Shown: positions 1 through 10,552, numbered from the stretch's first letter. The stretch: 64,000 nucleotides of DNA from Legionella israelensis (GCF_004571175.1 NZ_CP038273.1:434001-498000), one strand, 5' to 3'. Notes: generated from the letters alone by a model not told the origin. Made by a program: numbers and translations.

Positions 1-703
1 TGTTTCCTTTATGCACCAAAGTTACTGAATCTCTATTGTTATCAATGGCATACTGAATTGCAGATTTAACCAGACGCTGGGTGCCTTCCTTTGACACAGG
101 TTTAATTCCAATACCGCAATGCTCAGTGAAACGAATTTTTTTAACGTCCATTTCTTCCGTTAAATAACGGATAATTTTCTTAGCTCCATCGGAATCTGCC
201 TTCCATTCAATACCGGCATAAATATCTTCCGAGTTTTCACGAAATATAACCATGTCTACTTTCCATGGTTCTTTTACAGGACTTGGCACGCCGATAAAAT
301 AACGCACTGGGCGCAAACAAGTATACAGATCCATCTCCTGACGAATTGCCACATTCAAAGAACGAATACCGCCACCAACCGGTGTTGTTAAAGGCCCTTT
401 AATCGATACTGCATACTTTTTAATGGCCTCCAGTGTTTCTTTAGGTAACCATTGATCTTTTCCGTAAACCTCAGTGGCTTTTTCTCCTGCATAAATTTCC
501 ATCCAGGCAATTTTACGTTTGCCGCTATAGGCTTTTTCTACTGCAGCATCAACAACATCCAGCATTGCCGGTGTTACATCAACGCCTATTCCGTCGCCTT
601 CAATATATGGGATAATTGGATGATCAGGAACCGATAATGAATAATCAGGTGAGACTTTAATGGCTTCGCCCTGCGAAGGCAGATTAATTTTTTCAAAAGA
701 CAT
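1..703 (-). CDS. icd: Isocitrate dehydrogenase (NADP), N-terminal part, cut by window edge
   Basis: Reading the minus strand from ATG 703 gives an open frame to base 1 with no stop, about 234 residues. It starts [20 protein letters not shown] and continues with [46 protein letters not shown] and [16 protein letters not shown], which are the conserved isocitrate dehydrogenase blocks; [13 protein letters not shown] is the isocitrate-binding Ser/Asn/Arg region. The enzyme oxidatively decarboxylates isocitrate to 2-oxoglutarate in the cytosolic TCA cycle. A GGAG ribosome site lies 6 bases before the ATG. The C-terminal part lies outside the window. The call is secure; NADP preference is inferred from the bacterial Icd family. 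Confidence 0.93.
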   Translation of the reverse strand, partial: MSFEKINLPSQGEAIKVSPDYSLSVPDHPIIPYIEGDGIGVDVTPAMLDVVDAAVEKAYSGKRKIAWMEIYAGEKATEVYGKDQWLPKETLEAIKKYAVSIKGPLTTPVGGGIRSLNVAIRQEMDLYTCLRPVRYFIGVPSPVKEPWKVDMVIFRENSEDIYAGIEWKADSDGAKKIIRYLTEEMDVKKIRFTEHCGIGIKPVSKEGTQRLVKSAIQYAIDNNRDSVTLVHKGN

Positions 704-811
704 TGACAACTCCGTTTCGTGAAAAGTCATAATATAGCATGTGAAAGAGCATACCCCAAATAAATCCAGGAATCATTTCACATAACCAGAAACAAATATG
801 ATACGGAAAAT

Positions 812-1345
812 ATGAACAAACTGTTGCTTTTTAACAAACCTTACGGCGTTCTCAGTCAGTTTAGTGGAATGGAAAGCGATAAAACGCTGGCAGGCTATAT
901 CGATCTGCCAGACTTTTATCCTGCCGGCCGTCTGGATAAAAACAGTGAGGGTCTGTTACTCCTAACCAATGACGGACGTCTGCAGCATCAGCTAAGCCAC
1001 CCTAAGTTCCACAAACGAAAATATTACTGGGTGCAAGTGGAAGGACAACTCCATAATCAGGCATTAGAGCCATTACGCTCAGGGCTGAGTTATAAAGAAC
1101 TGTTATTTTTACCCGCGCAGTGTCGTATTATTGAAGAACCAAAGATCTGGCCACGCACACCTCCAATCCGATACAGAGCTTCTATTCCAACAAGCTGGCT
1201 GGAAATCATTCTTACTGAAGGAAAAAATCATCAGATTCGTAAAATGACCGCTGCCATTGGCTTCCCAACCCTCCGCCTGATAAGACATCGTATTGGGCAA
1301 TGGACATTAGCCAATCTGCAACCTGGTGAGTATCGATGGGCTTAA
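812..1345 (+). CDS. rluE: 23S rRNA pseudouridine synthase, RluE type
   Basis: A 177-residue protein of the RsuA/RluB/E/F family that isomerises a uridine in rRNA to pseudouridine. It opens with LLFNKPYGVLSQF and carries GRLDKNSEGLLLLTNDG at residues 39-55, where Asp42 is the expected catalytic aspartate. The closing block is EGKNHQIRKMTAAIGFPTLRLIR. There is no S4 RNA-binding domain at the N-terminus, and with the short length this fits RluE (U2457 in E. coli) better than RsuA or RluB. It is divergent from icd, with 108 bases between them, and convergent with argF. The exact target uridine is inferred. Confidence 0.85.
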   Translation: MNKLLLFNKPYGVLSQFSGMESDKTLAGYIDLPDFYPAGRLDKNSEGLLLLTNDGRLQHQLSHPKFHKRKYYWVQVEGQLHNQALEPLRSGLSYKELLFLPAQCRIIEEPKIWPRTPPIRYRASIPTSWLEIILTEGKNHQIRKMTAAIGFPTLRLIRHRIGQWTLANLQPGEYRWA

Positions 1346-1433
1346 ACTCCGTGGTTTTTAAGGATTAAAACCATATGGAAAGCTGAAGTGTGAAGCCCTT
1401 TTCTCATTTACAACTTTTGGTAGCCTAATTTGC

Positions 1434-2342
1434 TCATATGTTTACCCTATCGTGAGCCAATAAAGTTAACAACAACGCTTTTTGTACATGCATCCTGTTT
1501 TCACTCTGTTGGAAAATAACAGAACAGAGTGCATCGGGAAGATCAACACTGACTTCCTTACCTCGCTCCATTGGCATGCAATGCATGAATACGGCATTTT
1601 CTGAAGCGTAAGCCATCAAGTCTTCATTCACTTGAAAGTCTTTAAAAATATTTTCATCTCTTGTTGCAAATCCCATGCTTGTCCAAACATCGGTATAAAC
1701 CGCCTGACAGTTTTTAACTGCTGCAGCAGGCTGTGTAAATTCCTTAAGTAAATGCTTATTTTCCACTAAGGCCAAAACCTCTTTTTTCGGACCGTGCGAT
1801 TTTGGGCAACAATAATGAACATTTATACCTACTTTGGTAGCTATGATCATTAAACTATGCAAAACATTATTACCGTCGCCAATATAGGCAATATTAAGAT
1901 TTTTAAAACCACCATAAACTTCTTTTAAGGTCATCAAATCTGCAAGAGATTGGCAAGGATGGAATAAATCCGTCAAGCCATTAATAATAGGAATCCTGGC
2001 ATAGGATTTCATCTCCTCAAGAACACAATTATCAAACGTTCGAATCATCATGGCAGAACAATACCCCTGTATGACCCTGATCATATCTTTCGGTGATTCT
2101 GACTTTCGCGTCTGAGACACACTTTCAATGACGTGAGCACCTAGATGGTTTATTGCTGCACCAAAGCTGAAACGAGTGCGCAGGGAAGGTTTTTCAAAAA
2201 TCAGAGCAATATGTTGTCCGGCAAGTGCTTTTGCATGTAAATTTTTATCTTTTTTCATTGCCATTGCCAATGTCAAAAGTGAATGAATTTCTTCTTGATT
2301 GAACTCATCACCTTTAATCAGATGTTTTATTTCACTGCCCAT
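1434..2342 (-). CDS. argF: Ornithine carbamoyltransferase
   Basis: Transfers carbamoyl phosphate to ornithine to make citrulline, the sixth step of arginine synthesis. I chose ATG 2342 (MGSEIKHLIKGDEFN) because AGAGGGG lies just upstream; an upstream TTG at 2390 would overlap argB. About 302 residues, normal for the family. Carbamoyl-phosphate binding motif SLRTRFSF is near residue 55, HPCQSLADL near 130, and HCMPMERGKEV, the ornithine-site loop, near 260. Last gene of the arg run, 13 bases after the argB stop. The HCMP loop differs slightly from the usual HCLP, but a neighbouring argJ that releases free ornithine argues for ornithine rather than acetylornithine as substrate. Confidence 0.9.
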   Translation of the reverse strand: MGSEIKHLIKGDEFNQEEIHSLLTLAMAMKKDKNLHAKALAGQHIALIFEKPSLRTRFSFGAAINHLGAHVIESVSQTRKSESPKDMIRVIQGYCSAMMIRTFDNCVLEEMKSYARIPIINGLTDLFHPCQSLADLMTLKEVYGGFKNLNIAYIGDGNNVLHSLMIIATKVGINVHYCCPKSHGPKKEVLALVENKHLLKEFTQPAAAVKNCQAVYTDVWTSMGFATRDENIFKDFQVNEDLMAYASENAVFMHCMPMERGKEVSVDLPDALCSVIFQQSENRMHVQKALLLTLLAHDRVNI

Positions 2343-2355
2343 AGAAACCCCTCTT

Positions 2356-3198
2356 TTATTTACTGGATGCTTTACAAAGCGTGCCAACACCTTGTGTTGT
2401 GAAAATTTCTTTCAGCAGCACCTGTGGAATATTGCCATTAAGAATATGAACATGGTTTAAATGTTCATTTAAAGCTGACAGGATAGCTTTTGTTTTTATT
2501 AACATCCCACCTACTACGGTTTGATCATTTATCAGTTTAATCAGTTCATTGCTATCTAGTTCTGAATAAACACTCCCGTCTTTGGCATAAATACCATTTT
2601 GATCCGTCATAAAGATCAATTTATCGACGTTCAAGGCAACAGCTAACTTGCTTGCAGCATAATCAGCATTGACATTCAGAGAATTGTCTGCAGCATCTAC
2701 ACCAATAGGTGCAATCACTGAAATTGAATCAGATGATGGCTTAAACTTACTCAAATTAACAGATTGAATCACACCAACGAAGCCATGTTGCCTGCTATAA
2801 TAGCGACAAGGTAACAGTTGTATAGTAGCGGCCGATATTCCCATTGCCTGAAGACCTATCTGCTTTAATTTATCAACTAAAATCTTATTAACCTGTGTGC
2901 ACAAGACTTTCTCTATTAGCTGCATTGCTTCGCGTGATGTAATACGCAGACCATCAATGAAATCTGCCTTAATTTTATGCTCAGCGAGGCATTGATTAAT
3001 CGCTTTACTGCCACCATGCACAATCACTAAACGGATACCTGCCTGATGCAACCGTTTTATATCTTGACATACAGAGTCGATGAGCATTTCATCTTGTAAA
3101 ATTGAACCGCCAAGCTTCAGCAAAAAAGTTTTACCGGCAAAGTCGTTGGCATAATGAAGCACCTCGATAATAGGCGCTGTATCTCTTTTTTCTATCAT
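2356..3198 (-). CDS. argB: N-acetylglutamate kinase
   Basis: A 280-residue amino acid kinase that phosphorylates N-acetylglutamate, the second step of arginine synthesis. The N-terminal FLLKLGGSILQDE is the ATP-binding lysine/glycine motif; VIVHGGSKAINQCL is the substrate loop, with Ser where HGGG is usual; NVNADYAASKLAVAL and VGGMLIKTKA follow in the usual order. Its ATG shares four bases (ATGA) with the argJ stop, so it is translationally coupled in the operon. Feedback sensitivity to arginine cannot be judged by eye. Confidence 0.87.
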   Translation of the reverse strand: MIEKRDTAPIIEVLHYANDFAGKTFLLKLGGSILQDEMLIDSVCQDIKRLHQAGIRLVIVHGGSKAINQCLAEHKIKADFIDGLRITSREAMQLIEKVLCTQVNKILVDKLKQIGLQAMGISAATIQLLPCRYYSRQHGFVGVIQSVNLSKFKPSSDSISVIAPIGVDAADNSLNVNADYAASKLAVALNVDKLIFMTDQNGIYAKDGSVYSELDSNELIKLINDQTVVGGMLIKTKAILSALNEHLNHVHILNGNIPQVLLKEIFTTQGVGTLCKASSK

Positions 3199-4400
3199 GA
3201 CAAGTATTCTGCATTAATTTTGATGTATTTTTCGCTCAGATCGCAGCCCCAAGCTGTTGCGGAGTGTGAGCCAACAGAACATTCAATGTGTATAAATATC
3301 GTGTCTTCTTTCATGTTACTTTCCAGTTCATGCAGGTTTAAATGACTTACCATTTCTCCCTGGGAAAACAGCTTCACCCCTTGCATTGAGATATCACAAT
3401 ACTGAAGAAGTTCTGCAGAAAGTCCTTCATTGCCCAGCCTGGCAAGTATTCGTCCCCAATTAGGTGAATGACCGTAAATCGCTGTTTTAATTAAGGGACT
3501 GGTTGTGAGATTTCGAGCAATCTTTTTTGCCAATGTTTCATCTTCCAAACCGCTAACTTTGACTTCAATCAGTTTTGATGCACCTTCACCATCTCTGGCA
3601 ATACTTTTTGCCAGTATGACAGCAATTTCTTCAACAGCCTGATAAAACTGTTGCTCATCTTCTTCATTTATAAGTTGAATGCCATTCATGCCATTGGACA
3701 TCAGAAAAACACAATCATTGGTGGAGGTTTCTCCATCAACACTGATCATATTAAAGCTTTTAGCGCAGGCCTTTTTAAGCGTGGCCTCTGATTGTTTGAC
3801 CGTCAGTTGTACATCGGTCAATAGATAACCGAGCATAGTCGCCATGTTCGGATGAATCATGCCTGAGCCTTTGCAAATGCCGGTAATGGTTATTTTACCG
3901 CCTGATAGCATAAGTTCTTTATGAACAGTCTTAGGAACTAAATCCGTTGTTAAGATAGATAAGGCAAATTTTTCTGCAATCGTTGTTAGAGATCTTAATA
4001 ATTCAGGGATGCCCTGAACAATTTTAATAATGGCTAAAGGCTCGCCAATAACGCCTGTGGATGCTGTTAAAACCTGCTTGCTATTGCACGATAATGTCTC
4101 GGCGACGGCATCAGCCATTTTTTGATTGTGCATAACACCAGAGAGACCTGTTGCAGCATTAGCCTGGCCGCTATTTGTGATAATGGCTTTAATATCAGTT
4201 GCTGGCAATAATGATTGACAATAATTTACTGGCGCGGCCTTACAGGCATTTTGGGTAAAAACACCTGTCACAGTGCAGGGCTTATCAGAAACAATAATAC
4301 CAAGATCCGGACGATAACGACGCACTCCGCAATTAATACCACCAGCACGAAAACCATTTGGCAATCGTGTTCTAAAGATGCCAGCGCCCGGTATTGTCAT
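3195..4400 (-). CDS. argJ: Bifunctional ornithine acetyltransferase / N-acetylglutamate synthase
   Basis: A 401-residue ArgJ that moves the acetyl group from N-acetylornithine to glutamate, recycling it and releasing ornithine; some family members also use acetyl-CoA. The start is marked by a strong AAAGGAGGT. KGSGMIHPNMATMLGYLLTD near residue 178 contains the Ala-Thr bond where the precursor self-cleaves and the Thr that becomes the nucleophile. FNMISVDGETSTNDCVFLMS and GEGASKLIEVKVSG are family blocks. It overlaps argC by four bases (ATGA) and argB by four bases. Its presence means the operon uses the cyclic acetyl pathway. Whether it is mono- or bifunctional is not visible. Confidence 0.9.
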   Translation of the reverse strand: MTIPGAGIFRTRLPNGFRAGGINCGVRRYRPDLGIIVSDKPCTVTGVFTQNACKAAPVNYCQSLLPATDIKAIITNSGQANAATGLSGVMHNQKMADAVAETLSCNSKQVLTASTGVIGEPLAIIKIVQGIPELLRSLTTIAEKFALSILTTDLVPKTVHKELMLSGGKITITGICKGSGMIHPNMATMLGYLLTDVQLTVKQSEATLKKACAKSFNMISVDGETSTNDCVFLMSNGMNGIQLINEEDEQQFYQAVEEIAVILAKSIARDGEGASKLIEVKVSGLEDETLAKKIARNLTTSPLIKTAIYGHSPNWGRILARLGNEGLSAELLQYCDISMQGVKLFSQGEMVSHLNLHELESNMKEDTIFIHIECSVGSHSATAWGCDLSEKYIKINAEYLS

Positions 4401-5467
4401 ACAACCTCCTTTGCCAACAAGCTTGTTTCAGGGGGTAATTGATAAAGTCGATTGATATTTTCTATAGCCTGACTCGCTGCGCCTTTTAATAAATTATCAA
4501 TACTGGCAAACAGATAGAGCTTACCCTCTTCCACATAGTACGCAATATGAGTATTGGGAGTACCGCTAACCGATTTCAATGACAAAAGAAATTTGTCATT
4601 TTCCGCGTTTCCCTGGTTAATGGCGGCAAATTTGACTAAGGGATACCCGGCATAGGCTGTCTGGTACACTTTGGTTATTGTTGCTATGCTTTCCTCGTCA
4701 GACTGGATATCAGAAATGACATCAGCATAGATGGTCATGGAAATACCGCGTAATAAAGGCAGCATTTGCGTTGTAAAAATAACTTTGCATGGTTTGCCGG
4801 TATACTGCTCCAGCATATAGTTGATTTCTGGCTTATGTTGATGTTTTCCGACTTTATATGGAAAAAAATTATCAGCCATTTCAGAAAACATTAAATCAAG
4901 ATTCGCTTTTTTCCCAGCACCGGAAGTTCCTGATTTTGCATCGATAATAATTGTATTTTTTTTAATGATGTTCTCTTTTAACAAAGGGATCAGTGCCATT
5001 AAAGCACATGTTGCATAACAACCTGGATTGGCTAATAATTTTTGGCCAATGATTTGATTTGACCAAGGCGATAAAGCATATGCCGCCCCATTCAGATATT
5101 CAGGAATATGATGCTGTAAGCCATACCATAGAAACATCTCCTGCTGTGGCAAACGAAAAGCACCACTTAAATCAATAATCTTCATAGAGGTATTTTTCAA
5201 TTTCTGCACCAAGGCTATTGAGACGTCAGGAGGTGTCGCCAGTAACAATAAATCCACCTCGTTTTGCTTCTCAAGCATCTCCGGTAAAGAATATACGGGA
5301 ACAATTTGTTTGACTGCAATTTCTACATGTGTCTGGAACTGTTCATCAGATTTTCCAGCAAGAAAAGCGACAATTTTCAAATGAGGATGACCTAAAAGCA
5401 AAGAAACAAGCGTTTTACCCACGTAACCCTGAAAACCACAAATCGCAATGTTTATTCGTTTATTCAT
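4397..5467 (-). CDS. argC: N-acetyl-gamma-glutamyl-phosphate reductase
   Basis: A 356-residue NADPH-dependent reductase for the third step of arginine synthesis. The nucleotide-binding loop ICGFQGYVGKTLVSLL is at the start, the catalytic cysteine is in NPGCYATCALMALIP near residue 150, and KVGKHQHKPEI supplies the conserved histidines near 210. I chose ATG 5467 (MNKRINIAICGF); an in-frame TTG four codons upstream is less likely. No good ribosome site is visible. First gene of argC-J-B-F, with a palindromic candidate ArgR operator 27 bases upstream of the ATG. argD, argG and argH are not in the window. Confidence 0.9.
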   Translation of the reverse strand: MNKRINIAICGFQGYVGKTLVSLLLGHPHLKIVAFLAGKSDEQFQTHVEIAVKQIVPVYSLPEMLEKQNEVDLLLLATPPDVSIALVQKLKNTSMKIIDLSGAFRLPQQEMFLWYGLQHHIPEYLNGAAYALSPWSNQIIGQKLLANPGCYATCALMALIPLLKENIIKKNTIIIDAKSGTSGAGKKANLDLMFSEMADNFFPYKVGKHQHKPEINYMLEQYTGKPCKVIFTTQMLPLLRGISMTIYADVISDIQSDEESIATITKVYQTAYAGYPLVKFAAINQGNAENDKFLLSLKSVSGTPNTHIAYYVEEGKLYLFASIDNLLKGAASQAIENINRLYQLPPETSLLAKEVV

Positions 5468-5493
5468 ATAAAAAGTCAAAAATTAACACCAAA

Positions 5494-5559
5494 TACGCAT
5501 AAATATGCATAATACGGCTCGATGAATATTTTGTCAATATATTTAATTAATTATTCATT
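5494..5559. promoter_or_regulatory. Candidate ArgR operator cluster upstream of argC
   Basis: Bases 5494-5511 (TACGCATAAATATGCATA) form an 18-bp near-perfect palindrome, the length of an ArgR half operator. Bases 5521-5538 (GATGAATATTTTGTCAAT) match the TGAAT left half of an ARG box, and 5542-5559 ends in ATTCA. ARG boxes in enterobacteria are 18-bp AT-rich palindromes of this form, usually in pairs. The position just ahead of argC fits arginine repression. This is a match by eye, not a scored motif. Confidence 0.45.
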
Positions 5560-5662
5560 AAAAATGAAAATATAGAATATTTATGCAATTACCGGCGAAT
5601 AAAACCCATTGTCCGATAATCAAGAAAAAACAGTTAAACTTAATAAAAGAAGATGAATGTCC

Positions 5663-5699
5663 GCATAGAACATTTTCAAAATGTTTTTTTATTCTATGC
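5663..5699. other. Stem-loop ahead of the ferritin-like gene
   Basis: GCATAGAA at 5663-5670 pairs with TTCTATGC at 5692-5699. Nested inside is AACATTTT-C-AAAATGTT at 5669-5685, followed by a run of seven T. The two foldings share two bases, so they compete. It sits 59 bases before the ferritin-like ATG and could be a 5' leader hairpin, an attenuator-like structure or a palindromic protein site. The rest of 5560-5757 shows only AT-rich sequence. Confidence 0.4.
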
Positions 5700-5757
5700 T
5701 TATAAAAGGAGAGCATGTCATCTTGCTGTAGTTAAGGACAAATAAGGCAGGTATGTT

Positions 5758-6306
5758 ATGAAAGATAAGGACTTTATCAAACACATCAAAAAAATCCGTG
5801 AGGACGCAAGACAGCATTTAAAACGTGGACCCGTCACTGAAAATTATGGTTTAGACCTTAAATATGTCCATGATTTATTAAACAGTGCGCTGGCTACAGA
5901 ACTTATTTGCAGTTTGCGTTATAGAAAACATTATTATCAGGCTGCGGCCTTGGGCGCAAGTGTGGCTGCTGGTGAGTTTTTAGAACATGCCAACCAGGAA
6001 ACTGATCATGCCAATCAGATTGCTCAGCGTATTGTGCAATTAGGTGGTGAGCCTGATTTTTCCCCGAACGGCCTATCTGAGCGCTCTCATTCTGATTATG
6101 TGGATTGCCCTGATATTGAGTGCATGGTTAAGGAAAATCTGATTGCAGAACGTATTGCCATTGATATTTATCGAGAGATGGTGCATAAAATTGGCAATGC
6201 CGATCCAACCACTCGCCATTTGCTTGAAGGTATCCTTGCGGTTGAAGAAGAGCATGCAGATGATTTGCTTGATCTTGCTGCAGAATATAAAATTTCTCTG
6301 GATTGA
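5758..6306 (+). CDS. Ferritin-like / bacterioferritin-type protein
   Basis: A 182-residue four-helix protein. Metal-ligand motifs appear in the expected order: ATELICSLRYRKHYY (Glu about residue 44), FLEHANQETDHANQIAQRI (E-H and E..H about residues 76-86), LIAERIAIDIYREM and AVEEEHADDLLDLA (E..EH about 165). This is the paired EXXH pattern of di-iron ferritin-like proteins, so iron oxidation and storage, or stress protection like Dps, is likely. AGGCAGGT precedes the ATG. Divergent from the arg operon. Whether it is a true haem bacterioferritin is unclear, so I give no symbol. Confidence 0.75.
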   Translation: MKDKDFIKHIKKIREDARQHLKRGPVTENYGLDLKYVHDLLNSALATELICSLRYRKHYYQAAALGASVAAGEFLEHANQETDHANQIAQRIVQLGGEPDFSPNGLSERSHSDYVDCPDIECMVKENLIAERIAIDIYREMVHKIGNADPTTRHLLEGILAVEEEHADDLLDLAAEYKISLD

Positions 6307-6393
6307 ACTCATTATTAGATATTACGAAACTCTTCTGCAAAGGAGAGTTGCTTCGCTCAAACCCTATGACGTTTCCCGAATAGGGCCGAGCAC

Positions 6394-6869
6394 TTACTCT
6401 GCAAACTTTATAAGCAATAAGGTATCATCGGCAAGAATTTTTATCCAAGGCCAGAAAAACATTCCAAACACACTACTTGCCAAAACCATGATCCAGCTGT
6501 AATAAAAACCTGAAAAATAACTCACTAAAAATAAAGAAAATTCATAGATAAAACCAAATGCCCCTATTAACAGCATCTGTTGGCCCATGGTAAAAAAATG
6601 AAATCGTCTTGATTTACCATTAAAGATCCAGGTGGTTAAAGATAAAGCAAAAACATGTTCGCCCATGACTGTGGACATCAAGGCATCCATACAAAGACCA
6701 ACAATGAATATTAACAAGAGATTAAAATGATTCGGTAAAAAACATTGAATATATAAAAGTAACATTAAGGTAAAAGGCGGGCGACATCCGCTGATGGTTG
6801 CCGGCAAGGGAAAAATAGAAAAAATCAATGTGATGATAATGGCAATAATTAATCTCATATTTAATGAAT

Positions 6870-6873
<4 letters not shown>
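6394..6873 (-). CDS. mreD: Rod shape-determining protein MreD
   Basis: A 159-residue integral membrane protein with about five hydrophobic segments. The motif GLCMDALMSTVMGEHVFALS near residue 60 is the MreD signature (GxxxDxxxxxxLGxxxxxxx). It belongs to the elongasome that links cytoplasmic MreB to peptidoglycan synthesis. Its ATG overlaps the mreC stop by four bases, the usual mreBCD arrangement. Between its stop and the ferritin-like gene are two small hairpins (around 6323-6349 and CCCTAT/ATAGGG at 6362-6385) that may separate the convergent transcripts. Confidence 0.9.
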
Positions 6874-8823
<1,950 letters not shown>

Positions 8824-8887
8824 TCATACTTTATCTTAAATTTAAAGATAAATCGACAGTCAACGCAGATATCTTTATATAATTATA

Positions 8888-8909
8888 TTAATAACTCATG
8901 AGTTATTAA
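8888..8909. other. Perfect 22-bp palindrome upstream of mreB
   Basis: The sequence is fully self-complementary around CATG; the core is AATAACTCATGAGTTATT. It lies in the 8794-9053 intergenic region, about 95 bases upstream of the mreB start. The core ACTCATGAGT recurs at 61731-61740 after the MgtC-like gene. It could be an operator or a cruciform-forming site. Nothing else in the gap is convincing, apart from an imperfect hairpin at about 8989-9018 without a T run. Confidence 0.4.
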
Positions 8910-9060
8910 CCTGCTGGACAAGCTGTGGAACTCTTGTGCCATTCATGGGCAGGCGGTCGAAAAAATTCGGATATAGGTAAATTTAGGCAAGCAAAGCATG
9001 TAGCTCTGCTTGTCAAAAAACACAGCTACTGCAAACAAAAAACGTCATTAAGCTGTTTTA

Positions 9061-10079
9061 ACGTGAATTCGATGTAACTGTTTAAGGATTATCCTGCAAA
9101 GAGAAAATATATTGAAAACCCAGACCTTTTGTGATCTTATTTGTTTTTTCTAAGAACAGTAATAGGATACAAGAGGCCTGGAATGGATAAGTTAGTCGAA
9201 TTATTCTGTATTGTCGATGATTTTTGTCAAAAGTTTTTACCAATCTTTGAGCAGCAACTTATAAATATTTCAGGCAAAGTCAGGAAGAAACCCTGTAGCC
9301 TGTCTATGTCCGAAATAATGACGATAGTGATACACTACCACCAATCCAATTATCGAAACTTCAAAAGCTATTATTCTTATGTTTTGCAGAAAGATTTACG
9401 TCCCTATTTCCCAAAACTGGTCAGCTATAGCAGAATGACTGAGCTGATGCCATCTTGTATAGTGCCATTAACGGCATTTTGCCACAATCAATCAAAGACT
9501 CTAACTGGCATTTATTTCGTAGACTCAACCCCTATTGAGGTCTGCCACGTTAAAAGAGCGCAACAGAATAAAACATTTAAGGGGTTAGCGGAGAAGTCCA
9601 AATCAACTATGGGATGGTATTTTGGTTTTAAACTTCATTTGGTGGCCAATGATAAAGGTGAGCTAATGGCTTTTAAAATAACCTCAAGCCGAACAGATGA
9701 CCGAACGGTTGTGCCCGATTTAAGTAAAAATCTGTTGGGTAAAATGATTGGAGATAAGGGATATATTTCCCAAAATCTGACCGAGAAACTTGCTGAAAGA
9801 GGCTTGCAACTACTGACCAAAGTCAGAAAAAATATGAAGCAAAAAGTGCTCGATGCCTTTGACAAAGTCCTGTTGAGAAAAAGAGCCATTGTTGAATCTG
9901 TTATTGACCAATTAAAAAATATTTCAAATATCGAACACTCAAGGCATCGTTCTGTCTTTAATTTTATGGTCAATATCTTGGCTGGTTTGGCAGCTTATGC
10001 ACTTAAGCCAAAGAAACCTTCCTTGAATATTGAAAAAACATTCATGGCTGTCGTTTGACCAGTTATATCGAATTCACGT
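9061..10079 (+). mobile_element. IS982-family element, copy 1
   Basis: 1,019 bp with inverted ends ACGTGAATTCGAT and ATCGAATTCACGT (20 bp with one mismatch). It is flanked by a 7-bp direct repeat TGTTTTA at 9054-9060 and 10080-10086, so both ends are exact. Copy 2 lies at 47951-48969 in the same orientation and encodes the identical transposase. It is inserted at the end of a ComEA-like gene. Confidence 0.93.
9183..10058 (+). CDS. IS982-family transposase
   Basis: Starts at ATG 9183 (MDKLVELFCIVDDFCQKF), about 291 residues. The opening IVDDFCQKF and the DDE-type core are typical of IS982: IYFVDSTPIEVC (first Asp), GDKGYIS (second Asp), and RKRAIVESVIDQLKN (Glu). Cut-and-paste DNA transposase. 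The gene fills the element and looks intact. Confidence 0.88.
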   Translation: MDKLVELFCIVDDFCQKFLPIFEQQLINISGKVRKKPCSLSMSEIMTIVIHYHQSNYRNFKSYYSYVLQKDLRPYFPKLVSYSRMTELMPSCIVPLTAFCHNQSKTLTGIYFVDSTPIEVCHVKRAQQNKTFKGLAEKSKSTMGWYFGFKLHLVANDKGELMAFKITSSRTDDRTVVPDLSKNLLGKMIGDKGYISQNLTEKLAERGLQLLTKVRKNMKQKVLDAFDKVLLRKRAIVESVIDQLKNISNIEHSRHRSVFNFMVNILAGLAAYALKPKKPSLNIEKTFMAVV

Positions 10080-10390
10080 TGTTTTAAATGGGTTTGCACA
10101 AACTTCTTACTGAAGCCTTTAACCTTAGCCAGTTCTTCAATGCTTTTAAAACCATCATGCTTCTCACGATAAGCAAGGATTGCCTCGGCACGTTTTTTAC
10201 CGATGCCCTTGTAGGAATGTATTAAGCTCTGCAAATCTGCCTTATTCAGGTTGATTTTTTCTGCTGTCGATTGCAGCTTTCCTGCAGATGGCGATTTTAA
10301 AGACGAACTTGCCGCATGAGAGGATAGTGAAAAAGAACAAATCAAAGAAAAACTGATCGATAGTAAAACAGCAATAATTTTTGCTTTCAT
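9995..10390 (-). CDS. ComEA-like helix-hairpin-helix protein, C-terminus replaced by IS982
   Basis: Signal peptide about residues 1-27 (MKAKIIAVLLSISFSLICSF), then a linker and a ComEA-type helix-hairpin-helix: INLNKADLQSLIHSYKGIGK, RAEAILAYREKHDGFKSIEEL and VKGFSKKFVQ. ComEA proteins bind incoming DNA in the periplasm during natural transformation. The last residues (from REFDITG on) are read out of the IS. Removing the IS and one TGTTTTA copy restores a frame (10390 to 10080 joined to 9053 to 9026) of 112 residues ending LKQLNDVFCLQ. The helix-hairpin-helix domain is untouched, so the product may still function. Confidence 0.8.
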   Translation of the reverse strand: MKAKIIAVLLSISFSLICSFSLSSHAASSSLKSPSAGKLQSTAEKINLNKADLQSLIHSYKGIGKKRAEAILAYREKHDGFKSIEELAKVKGFSKKFVQTHLKQREFDITGQTTAMNVFSIFKEGFFGLSA

Positions 10391-10552
10391 ATATTCTCCT
10401 TATTTTTGATTGGACTTGTCTGCTGGAGTTTCTTTTCCAAGTTTAAAAACCAGCCTACATTCTGTCAGATATGTCTCAAACACCACAAACCATGACAGTA
10501 CATAGCGGCAGAATTATGACAGTGTTTCCGAGTGAAGTCGAGAAATTTTTCT

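Noticed and set aside
1352-1373. Hairpin TGGTTTT/AAAACCA between rluE and argF as a terminator
   Set aside because: Only seven weak pairs and no T tract, so I cannot support it as a terminator.
8989-9018. Hairpin GGCAAGCA/TGCTTGTC as a terminator
   Set aside because: No T run follows the stem on either strand in the right place.
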